A program made the translations under genes and the position numbers. Below, in pieces: positions 56,680 to 64,000 of a stretch of DNA of 64,000 nucleotides. Under the pieces are notes generated by a model. The model saw nothing but the letters and a program-made list of their open reading frames with translations, was not told where the DNA came from and made no database searches. The stretch is from positions 434,001-498,000 of the forward strand of contig NZ_STGG01000041.1 in assembly GCF_005222695.1 (NCBI RefSeq), read 5' to 3'. The stretch is from Massilia sp. HP4. Its GTDB lineage: Bacteria > Pseudomonadota > Gammaproteobacteria > Burkholderiales > Burkholderiaceae_D. Each line of letters opens with the position of its first letter. The stretch's first letter is position 1.

Positions 56680-58599
56680 CTACGCCACCAGCGCCCGCAA
56701 GCCGCTGGTACGGTGCGTGCGGCTGGCGATCGCGTCGCGCAGCACGTCGCCGCTCGGCGTCACCAGCGTGAACTCATTGCTGGCGCGCGTGATGCCGGTG
56801 TAGACCAGCTCGCGCGTGAGAACGGCGCTGGCCTCGCGCGGCAGCGCCAGCACCGTGTGTCGGAACTCCGAGCCCTGCGATTTATGCACCGTCATCGCGA
56901 ACGCCGTCTCCACATTGCGCAGGCGCGTCGCCAGTACGCTGCGCACCGTGTCGCCTTCCAGGAAGTACACCCGCTGGGCGCCCGGGCGCGCGGGGTCGGC
57001 CAGGGTCACGCCGATGTCGCCGTTGAACACGCCGGTCGAGTAGTCGTTGCGGGTGACCATCACCGGGCGGCCGACATACCATTCGGCGCCGCGGCGCAGC
57101 AGGCCGCCGGCCTCCAGGCGCTTCTCGATCGCTTCGTTCAGCCCCGACACGCCCCATTCCCCGTCGCGCACCGCGCACAGGATGCGGAAGGTCTCGAAGG
57201 ACTGCAGCACCTGGCGGATCCAGGCGTCATCGCCCCCCTTCCCCTGTTGCAGCAGTTCGAGATAGGGGGCGTAGCCGGTCCAGGCCAGTTTCAGCAACTG
57301 GGCCTGCTGGGCGTGCTCGATCCAGCGCACGCTGTCGCCGGCGCGCAGCACTTCCTCGGCGCGCGCCGTCTCGCCGGCGTTGACCGCCAGCGCCAATTGG
57401 CCGATCGGGCCGCCGAAGCGGCGGCTGTGGCGCAGCATCACGGTCTGCTGGGCCAGCGCCCCGCCCTCGCCCGCATACTGGGCGGGGATCGCCTCGCCGC
57501 TGGCCTGATCCACATAGCGGATCGTGTCTTCGTCATAGTTGCCGGACTGGGCGTCGTGGCACAGGTCGCCCAGCACCGCACCCGCCTCCACCGACGCCAA
57601 TTGATCCTTGTCGCCCAGCAGGATCAGGGTCGCCTCGGGCGGTAGCGCCTCGAGCAGGCTGGCCATCATTTCCAGGTGCACCATCGAAGCTTCGTCGACG
57701 ATCAGGACGTCGACATCGAGCTGGTTGCCGCGGTGGTGGGCGAAGGCGCGGGTATCGGGCCGCGCGCCGAGCAGGCTGTGCAAGGTACGCGCGGCGCCCA
57801 TGCGGCCGGTCAGCGTACGCAGCGGCAGCTCGTCGCCGACGCGGTCGGCCAGTTCGCCCAGCGCCTTGTCGATCGACTGCTTCAGGCGCGCGGCGGCCTT
57901 GCCGGTCGGCGCGGCCAGCGCCACGCGCTTGCGATCGGCGTCGGGCGCGGTCGCGAACAACAGCGCCAGCAGGCGCGCCACGGTATACGTCTTGCCGGTG
58001 CCGGGGCCGCCGGTGATGATCGCAACCTTGCCACGCACGGCCACCGCGCAGGCCAGCTTCTGCCAGTCCGGACGCGCGACGTCGGGAGACGCCACGAACA
58101 ACTTGTCGAGCCAGGCGCGCACCAGGGCCGTGTCGACCGGATGGGTAGACTCGGCGCGCTCGCGCACGGCGGCCGCGACCTGGGTCTCGTCGCGCCAGTA
58201 GCGGCGCAAGTACAGGCGCTCGCCATCGAGCACCAGCGGCTGGTCGTGGTCGAATTGCCCGCGTACCCAGACCTGCTCGCAGCGCGCCAGCAGCGTGCTC
58301 CAGCCGGCCACGCCCTTGGGCAGCGGCGCGGCGGTGGCCGCCAGCTGCGCCCATTGCTCGTCGCTCCAGCCCAGCAACTCGGCCGGCCCAGCGGCCAGGT
58401 CAGCCAGCTGCACGCAGCTGTGGCCATGGCCTTCGAGCTCGGACAGGATGGCCGCCGCCAGCACCAGCGGTGGCGGCGCGCCGCCCAGTTGCGCGATGAA
58501 GCGCGCGAACGCGCTCGACAGGCGGCGCAGTTCGCCCGCATCGGTCAGCTTGCCGATCTCGCGCCACAGGGCGTCGATGTCGGATTCAGTCTTGCCCAT
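56680..58599 (-). CDS. recD: Exodeoxyribonuclease V subunit alpha (RecD)
   Basis: SF1B 5'-3' helicase subunit of the RecBCD recombination and repair complex. The 639 residues hold Walker A IITGGPGTGKTYTVARLLAL, LIVDEASMVHLEMMASLLEA (Walker B), LILLGDKDQLASVEAG (motif III) and TVHKSQGSEFRHTVLALP with VYTGITRASNEFTLVTP at the end. Its start ATG at 58599 overlaps recB by 14 bases. A reading extending to 58935 is part of the recB shadow and is rejected. It is the last of three genes in the order recC-recB-recD. Confidence 0.95.
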   Translation of the reverse strand: MGKTESDIDALWREIGKLTDAGELRRLSSAFARFIAQLGGAPPPLVLAAAILSELEGHGHSCVQLADLAAGPAELLGWSDEQWAQLAATAAPLPKGVAGWSTLLARCEQVWVRGQFDHDQPLVLDGERLYLRRYWRDETQVAAAVRERAESTHPVDTALVRAWLDKLFVASPDVARPDWQKLACAVAVRGKVAIITGGPGTGKTYTVARLLALLFATAPDADRKRVALAAPTGKAAARLKQSIDKALGELADRVGDELPLRTLTGRMGAARTLHSLLGARPDTRAFAHHRGNQLDVDVLIVDEASMVHLEMMASLLEALPPEATLILLGDKDQLASVEAGAVLGDLCHDAQSGNYDEDTIRYVDQASGEAIPAQYAGEGGALAQQTVMLRHSRRFGGPIGQLALAVNAGETARAEEVLRAGDSVRWIEHAQQAQLLKLAWTGYAPYLELLQQGKGGDDAWIRQVLQSFETFRILCAVRDGEWGVSGLNEAIEKRLEAGGLLRRGAEWYVGRPVMVTRNDYSTGVFNGDIGVTLADPARPGAQRVYFLEGDTVRSVLATRLRNVETAFAMTVHKSQGSEFRHTVLALPREASAVLTRELVYTGITRASNEFTLVTPSGDVLRDAIASRTHRTSGLRALVA

Positions 58600-61500
58600 G
58601 GTGTTCCTTGTCCAGCAATCGTTCCAGTCCATCCAGCAGTTCGAGGTCGGGCGCCAGCATGCAGCAGCCGCGCGTGTCCTCATTGGCGATCCCGCGCAGG
58701 AACATGAAGATCGCCCCCCCCAGCTGGTACTCGGGCTCGTAGGCCGCGCCCAGGCGCGCGCGCAGCAGGCGGTGCAGTGCCAGCAGGTAGATGCTGCCCT
58801 GGATCTCGTAGCGGTGCTCGGCCATGCCGGCTTCCATCGCCGGCTGGCTGTAGGCCGCGTCGCCCGTCCCCAGCGCATTGGTCTTGTAGTCGAGCACCCA
58901 GTAGCGCCCCTCGTGTTCGAACACCAGGTCGGCAAAGCCCTTGAGCATGCCGTGCAGCGCGCGCTCTGGCAGGACCGGACGCTCGATGCCGTTCAACAGG
59001 TGGGCGCGGCACAGCGCATCGAGGTCTTCCAGGTCGAGGCGTTCGCTCGGGAACCAGAATTCCATCTCGGGCAGCACGCCGCGCAGGTCGCGCAGGGAAG
59101 CGCCGAGCGGCGGCAGTGGCGTGTCGACGATCGCGCGCAGCCAGGCCAGTGCGTCGTCCAGCCTGTTTCCCCAGCCCGCGCGTTCGATGCGCTGCCGCAG
59201 GCGTGTCTCGCAACCCGGCTGGTCGAGGCAGTCGAAACCCTCGCGCGCCAGCCACTCGAGCTGCTCGTGCATGAAGTTGCCGGGCACCGAACCGCGCGGG
59301 AAGCGGTGCCACGCCACGTCCTCGATGCGCGGCGGCGTGTGCACCTGCGGCGCCTCTTCGAGCAGGGTCTGTTCCTGGGCCCGCATCGGCGTCGGCGCCG
59401 CCACCGCATGCCGGGTCAGCGAAGTGAACGAGCCGACCGACCAGTCGCGCTCGAAATCGGCGCGGTACACCGGCGCCTCGAGCAGCTCGGGCCGGGCATC
59501 GTGGCGCGCCAGCATGGTGACGCCCTCGTCCGGTTCGAGCTCGCGTAGCGCGATGCCCTGCACCGTGCCCGCCACGTCCTCGAAGCGCGCGCGCAGGTCG
59601 CCCGCCGCAATCGCGTCGCCGCCGGCCAGCAGGTAGCCGAGCGCAGACTCGTGCAGCCGGTTCTCGCCCTTGCGCGCGCCAGCCACCGCCGCCGCGCCCA
59701 GCCACAGGAAGTGGCGCGCCCGGGTCAGCGCCACATACAGCAGGCGCAGGTCTTCCTCGATGCGCGCGCGGTCGACCGCGGCCAAGGCCTCGTCGGACAG
59801 GGCCAGGTCGAGGTGGCGCTTGCCGGCGTCGTCGACGTAGTCGAAGAAGGCACGGTTGCGGCGGCTGGTCGCGCGCGCGGTCACCGCGAACGGCAGGTAG
59901 ACCAGCGGATACTCCAGGCCCTTCGACTTGTGCACCGTCACCACCTTGACCAGCTCGGCGTCGCTTTCCAGGCGCAGCACGCGCTCGTCGCCGCCGGCGC
60001 CCAGGCCCTCGATCTGCTCGGCGAACCAGCGGATCAGGGCCTGCTCGCCCTCGAGCTGGGCGCTGGCTTCCTGCAGCAGTTCGGCCAGGTGCAGCAGGTT
60101 GGTCAGGCGCCGTTCGCCGCCCGGCTCGGCCAGCAGGCGCGCCGGCAGCCCGAGTTCATGGATGAAGGTGCGCAGCATCGCCAGCACGCCGCGGCGCTGC
60201 CAGGCGACGTGCAGGGCTTTCAGTTGTTCCACCCGCTGTTCCCAGGCCAGCTCGTCGCTCGAGAGCCGGGCCAGCTCGCCGATCGCCAGGCCGGCGGTGC
60301 GGGTCGCGAAGGCGGCGCGCGCCAGGGCCCCATCGAGCGGATTGGCGACCGCATGCAGCCAGCGCAGCACGTCGGCCGCCTCTTCGCTCTCGACCACCGA
60401 ATCCTTGTCGGACAGGTAGACGCTGGCCACCTTGCGCCGCACCAGCGCCTGGCGCACGGCGGCCGCCTCGCGCCGGTCGCGCACCAGGATCGCGATATCG
60501 GCCGGCATCAGGCGCCGGAAACTGCCGTCTTCGTCGTCCCGGAAACCCACCCGCTCGTCGTTCAGCAGGCGCACGATGTGCTCGGCGCAGTGGTGGGCGA
60601 AGAACTCGCGGTAGTCGTCGGCCTTCAGGTCGTCGCGGCAGGTGGTGCATACCGACAGCGCCTCGATCTCGCCGCCTCCTTCGACACCGACCAGCCGCTT
60701 GCTGTGGCCGCGCGCCTTGACCGCCTCGAACGGCAAGGGATTGTCTTGGCCGCGCTTGAAACGGAATGCCGCCGCCGCATGGCCGGTCTTGCCGTCGCCG
60801 CCTTCGGCGTGCAGGAACAGCGCATTGACCGCGCCCACCAGCGCCCCCGTTGAACGGTAGTTGGTGTCGAGCTGGTAATGGCGGCCGGCGGTGGCGCAGC
60901 GCGCGTCCAGGTAGCTCTGGATGTCGGCGCCGCGAAAGCCATAGATCGACTGCTTGGGGTCGCCAATCAGGAACAGGCCCTGGCCGGGGTCGTTGGCCTC
61001 GACCCGGTACAGCAGGTCGAAGATGCGGTACTGGTCGCGCGACGTGTCCTGGAATTCGTCGACCATGGCCAGCGGATACTGCTGCACGATGCGTTCGCGC
61101 AGCGCCGCGCCGTTCTCGCCTTCGAGCGCGAGCTTCAGGCGCTCGAGCATGTCGGCAAAGCCGAACTGGCGGTTGCGGCGCTTGAGCTCCTGCATGCGCG
61201 CACCGATGTGGGCGGCGGCGTGGCGCAGCAGCGCATGGGCGATCGGATCGATCGCGGCCAGGGCTTGCTGCAAGTCGGCGGTGCCGTCGAAACAGGCCGG
61301 CACTGCGGCGCTGAAGTCCTTGCTGAATGCATCGGCGATGCCGTCGGGGGTCAGGCGGCGCCAGGCGGTGTCGTTCAGCTCCGGCATGTGCAGTGCCGGG
61401 TCGACGGCCCAGGCACGCAGCGCCTCGAACCACTTGCGCAGCGAATCGGCGCGCATCTTGTTGCCGTTGAAGCATTTGGGCGCGCGCTCGCGATGGCCGG

Positions 61501-62251
61501 CGATCCAGCGCTCCATCTCGTCGGCGCGTTCGCTCCAGCCCTGTTTCAGGCGCCCCAGTTCGGCACGCTGCTCTTGCGACAGCCGCGCGATCAAGGCGCC
61601 CAGCGGCGCGCGCTCGACCTCGCCCAGCAGCGCTGCGCGGTGCACCAGGTCCTGCACGCTGCGCTTGAGCGCATCGACGTCGCTCCAGGTGTCCAGCACC
61701 GCCGCCAGGCTGTCGGCGCCGAGCGGATAGACATGCTGGCGCCAGTAGTCGTGGGCGGCGTCCTCGAACAGCATGCGCTCGTCGCTCACCAGTTCTTCGT
61801 CGAACAGGCTGCCGCTATCGAAGGCGTGCTCGCGCAGCATGCGCTGGCACCAGGCGTCGATGGTGAAGATCGCCGCCTCGTCCATGGTTTCGGCGGCCAG
61901 CATCAGGCGGTGGGCGGCGACGCTGCGTTCGCTGCCTGGCGCATAGGCCTCGGCCAGCTGCTCCAGGTAGGGGTCTTCGGCCTCGGACTCGCCGCGGAAG
62001 TAGGCGGCCGCCTGCACCAGCCGCTCGCGCACGCGGTTCGACAGTTCGCGGGTGGCGGCGCGGGTGAAGGTCATCACCAGGATCTCGGACGGCAGCAGCG
62101 GCCGCATGAAACCGTCGTCGCCACCGTGGCCGAGCACCAGGCGCACATACAGCGCGGCGATGGTCCAGGTCTTGCCGGTGCCGGCCGACGCTTCGATCAG
62201 GCGCGATCCATGCAGCGGGAACCGGAGCGCGTCGAGTTGATTACTGCTCAT
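58586..62251 (-). CDS. recB: Exodeoxyribonuclease V subunit beta (RecB)
   Basis: The 1221-residue helicase-nuclease of RecBCD. It has Walker A IEASAGTGKTWTIAALYVRL at the start, helicase motifs AMVDEFQDTSRDQYRIFDLL, LIGDPKQSIYGFRGADIQSY and LLYVALTRARHFLWLG, and a C-terminal RecB nuclease domain with GFADLVFEHEGRYWVLDYKT (the D-x-K motif). It overlaps recC by ATGA (62251-62248) and recD by 14 bases. An upstream extension to 62911 lies in recC and is rejected. Confidence 0.97.
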   Translation of the reverse strand: MSSNQLDALRFPLHGSRLIEASAGTGKTWTIAALYVRLVLGHGGDDGFMRPLLPSEILVMTFTRAATRELSNRVRERLVQAAAYFRGESEAEDPYLEQLAEAYAPGSERSVAAHRLMLAAETMDEAAIFTIDAWCQRMLREHAFDSGSLFDEELVSDERMLFEDAAHDYWRQHVYPLGADSLAAVLDTWSDVDALKRSVQDLVHRAALLGEVERAPLGALIARLSQEQRAELGRLKQGWSERADEMERWIAGHRERAPKCFNGNKMRADSLRKWFEALRAWAVDPALHMPELNDTAWRRLTPDGIADAFSKDFSAAVPACFDGTADLQQALAAIDPIAHALLRHAAAHIGARMQELKRRNRQFGFADMLERLKLALEGENGAALRERIVQQYPLAMVDEFQDTSRDQYRIFDLLYRVEANDPGQGLFLIGDPKQSIYGFRGADIQSYLDARCATAGRHYQLDTNYRSTGALVGAVNALFLHAEGGDGKTGHAAAAFRFKRGQDNPLPFEAVKARGHSKRLVGVEGGGEIEALSVCTTCRDDLKADDYREFFAHHCAEHIVRLLNDERVGFRDDEDGSFRRLMPADIAILVRDRREAAAVRQALVRRKVASVYLSDKDSVVESEEAADVLRWLHAVANPLDGALARAAFATRTAGLAIGELARLSSDELAWEQRVEQLKALHVAWQRRGVLAMLRTFIHELGLPARLLAEPGGERRLTNLLHLAELLQEASAQLEGEQALIRWFAEQIEGLGAGGDERVLRLESDAELVKVVTVHKSKGLEYPLVYLPFAVTARATSRRNRAFFDYVDDAGKRHLDLALSDEALAAVDRARIEEDLRLLYVALTRARHFLWLGAAAVAGARKGENRLHESALGYLLAGGDAIAAGDLRARFEDVAGTVQGIALRELEPDEGVTMLARHDARPELLEAPVYRADFERDWSVGSFTSLTRHAVAAPTPMRAQEQTLLEEAPQVHTPPRIEDVAWHRFPRGSVPGNFMHEQLEWLAREGFDCLDQPGCETRLRQRIERAGWGNRLDDALAWLRAIVDTPLPPLGASLRDLRGVLPEMEFWFPSERLDLEDLDALCRAHLLNGIERPVLPERALHGMLKGFADLVFEHEGRYWVLDYKTNALGTGDAAYSQPAMEAGMAEHRYEIQGSIYLLALHRLLRARLGAAYEPEYQLGGAIFMFLRGIANEDTRGCCMLAPDLELLDGLERLLDKEHHGQD

Positions 62252-64000
62252 TGTTGCAACTCCTGCAAGGGCTTGATCGTGACGGCGCCATTCATCCAGC
62301 GCGCCAGCGGTCCATACAATTCTTCGGCAAGGTCGGGCCAACCGCCGGCGGCGCGCAGCGCCGCGAAATCGGGCCACAGGCGCGCCAGGCACAGGTCGTC
62401 GACTTCGCCGCTCATCTCGAAGCCGCCGTCGTAGGTCGCGCGCGGATCGGCTTCGGCCAGGTGGGCCAGCGAGGTGCGGCAGGCCACCGGCAGCGGCGCG
62501 TCCAGGTTGGCCCGCCACAGGCGCGCCAGGTCGTGCAGCGCCTGCAGCGATTCTTCCTGGCCGAGAGGCGCCATCTCGAGCACCGCGTCGCGCGCGACCA
62601 GGTAGCCGGCGACCGGATGGCCGGCCGCGGCGCTGGCCAGTTGGCGCAGCCAGGGGGCGATCAGCTTGTCGCCGCGTGGGCGGCCTTCGCGGTCCAGCAC
62701 CTTCGAGGACAGCTGCATCAGCCAGGCCGACGCTTCGCCATTGCTGCGCAGGCGGTCGATCCAGTCGTCGAGCCGAATCTCGTCGCGGTCTGGGCCCAGC
62801 GCCAGGTCGAGGCCGAGCGCCTGCTTGGGCGCGGACTCGGGGAAGCGCGCCCGCAGGCGCAGCCACTCGGTGCGCACCGGCGCCAGGCTCTCGACCAGCT
62901 GCTCCTGCCACATGCGGCCCATCAGGCCGATCGGCAGCACGCCCTCGCGCGCCAGCCGTCCGGCGCGCGTGGCCAGCGCAGCGCGCACCTCGTGCAGCGC
63001 TTCCGGCTCGCCGCTGTCGTCCAGCAGGTGATCCTCGATCTGGTAGCGTTCAAGCGCATCGAGCGCGAACGGCTCCTCGTCTTCGCCCACCTGGGCGGCG
63101 TCGGCGAACACCACACCCAGGCGCCGGCGGAAGAAATAACGCGCCGGCTGGCGCAGGAAGCTGGCCAGTTCGCCCAGCTTGAGCACGAAATCCGGCTCCA
63201 GCTCGTAAGCCGGCAAGGTGTCGCCCGCCTCCAGCTGCTGCGCGCCGTGGGCCGAGCGCCATTCGCCGGCATAGGTCAGCAGGCCGCCCTGCTGGAAGTA
63301 AACGCGGCTGAAAGGCTGCAGCGCGTGTTCGACCGTCAGGTGCCCGAGGTCGAGCTTCCAGCCATCGGCCAGGTAGTCGCGCAGCTGCGACACCAGCACC
63401 GACGGCGGTTGTTCGCTGTTGTCGCGCACATTGCGCCCGACCCAGCTCACATAGAACTTGTCGCGCGCCGCCAGCAGGGCCTCGAGCATCAGGTAGCGGT
63501 CGTCGTCGCGGCGCGAGCGGTCGCCGGGCCGCGCCATGCCGGGCAAGGCCAGCAGGTCGAAGTCGGACTGGCGCGCGCGGCGCGGGAAGTCGCCATCGTT
63601 CATGCCGAGCAGGCACACCACGCGGAACGGCACCGCGCGCATCGGCATCAGGGTGCAGAAGGTCACGCCGCCGGAGACGAACTGGTGATTCAGGGTCGGC
63701 TGGTCGAGTTCATTCAGCCAGGCTTCGCGCAGCACCGCCAACGGTACCGGCTCGTCGAAGCCGGCCGCGTCGCAGGTCTCGAGCCAGCATTGCAGGCCCT
63801 CGCCCAGGTTCGACAGGGTCAGGCGGTCGGCCTCGTCGCTGGCGGCGTAGAAGCAGGACAGCATCTCGCGCGCGGCCTCGCCCCAGGCGGCCGGGGTGCG
63901 CGGCGTGTCGAGCTGCGCGCGCCAGGTCAGCAGGCAATCGACCAGCTGGGCCAGCGCGCCGGCCAGCGCCGCATCGAGCCCGCCGACTTCGGCATACGGC
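62248..64000 (-). CDS. recC: Exodeoxyribonuclease V subunit gamma (RecC), C-terminal part (cut by window end)
   Basis: Chi-recognition subunit of RecBCD. About 580 C-terminal residues are present; the frame is open to the last base. Recognisable are MRAVPFRVVCLLGMNDGDFP and the downstream block ARPGDRSRRDDDRYLMLEAL, both typical of RecC, followed by VSWVGRNVRDNSEQPPSVLV and a C-terminal domain with the YFFRRRLGV element. The internal ATG at 63864 is not the start. The stop overlaps the recB start codon. The N-terminal half lies outside the window. Confidence 0.95.
   Translation of the reverse strand, partial: PYAEVGGLDAALAGALAQLVDCLLTWRAQLDTPRTPAAWGEAAREMLSCFYAASDEADRLTLSNLGEGLQCWLETCDAAGFDEPVPLAVLREAWLNELDQPTLNHQFVSGGVTFCTLMPMRAVPFRVVCLLGMNDGDFPRRARQSDFDLLALPGMARPGDRSRRDDDRYLMLEALLAARDKFYVSWVGRNVRDNSEQPPSVLVSQLRDYLADGWKLDLGHLTVEHALQPFSRVYFQQGGLLTYAGEWRSAHGAQQLEAGDTLPAYELEPDFVLKLGELASFLRQPARYFFRRRLGVVFADAAQVGEDEEPFALDALERYQIEDHLLDDSGEPEALHEVRAALATRAGRLAREGVLPIGLMGRMWQEQLVESLAPVRTEWLRLRARFPESAPKQALGLDLALGPDRDEIRLDDWIDRLRSNGEASAWLMQLSSKVLDREGRPRGDKLIAPWLRQLASAAAGHPVAGYLVARDAVLEMAPLGQEESLQALHDLARLWRANLDAPLPVACRTSLAHLAEADPRATYDGGFEMSGEVDDLCLARLWPDFAALRAAGGWPDLAEELYGPLARWMNGAVTIKPLQELQQ

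Overview
The window is GC-rich chromosomal DNA that reads like a betaproteobacterium, most likely Oxalobacteraceae (Massilia or Telluria type). The grounds are the thrS-infC pair, the RelA sequence, bdhA/scoAB of polyhydroxybutyrate and ketone-body turnover, a complete recCBD locus and an aryl-polyene pigment cluster. No plasmid, phage or insertion-sequence gene was recognised. The assignment rests on gene content and remembered family resemblance; no search was run.

Layout. 1-2.4 kb: infC (truncated by the window edge, apparent AUA start), thrS and tRNA-Val(GAC), all on the minus strand. 2.5-7.4 kb: a CDF metal exporter, a thioredoxin-reductase-like flavoprotein, a GNAT acetyltransferase, and an MCE lipid-transport operon (permease, MlaD-type protein, lipoprotein) with no ATPase gene beside it. 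7.6-11.7 kb: a nitrilase locus of less GC-rich DNA, with a porin-like outer-membrane protein, nitrilase, PPOX-fold protein and AraC regulator. 11.8-15.3 kb: relA, a RidA-family gene and an alpha/beta hydrolase. 15.4-20.9 kb: bdhA, an AraC regulator, dctA, a TDT-family channel and a GlxA-type regulator. 20.9-23.1 kb: blaI-like repressor, an M56 (BlaR1-like) protease fused to a TonB C-terminal domain, and a TonB-domain lipoprotein, preceded by three 14-bp repeats. 23.2-25.3 kb: scoAB divergent from a PAS-LuxR regulator.

26.3-43.6 kb is the centrepiece: about 20 tightly packed, often overlapping minus-strand genes making an aryl polyene (APE) type II polyketide cluster. Read 5' to 3' it has the chain-length-factor-like ApeC, acyltransferase ApeD, carrier proteins ApeE and ApeF, membrane protein ApeG, an ApeH-ApeI ligase-dehydratase fusion, a methyltransferase, a glycosyltransferase and an LpxL-type acyltransferase, an aromatic amino-acid ammonia-lyase, thioesterase, LolA-like carrier, MMPL exporter, lipoprotein, ApeO-P-Q-R, a small secreted protein and a phosphopantetheinyl transferase. 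In the inferred route the lyase makes an aryl acid, ApeH loads it, the KS/KR/DH set extends it into a polyene, the transferases attach it to a lipid and LolA/MMPL/lipoprotein export it. Two inverted repeats and a perfect TATAAT box lie upstream of the first gene.

43.8-56.6 kb holds a thioesterase/SDR pair, ETF-quinone oxidoreductase, an esterase, a Gln-rich repeat protein, two solute-binding proteins, a divergent sugar dehydrogenase/lactonase pair with a LacI-type operator, several small conserved genes and a PBP7-type endopeptidase with a histone-like basic tail. 56.7-64 kb is recC (cut by the window end), recB and recD. Most operons are separated by clear stem-loop terminators.
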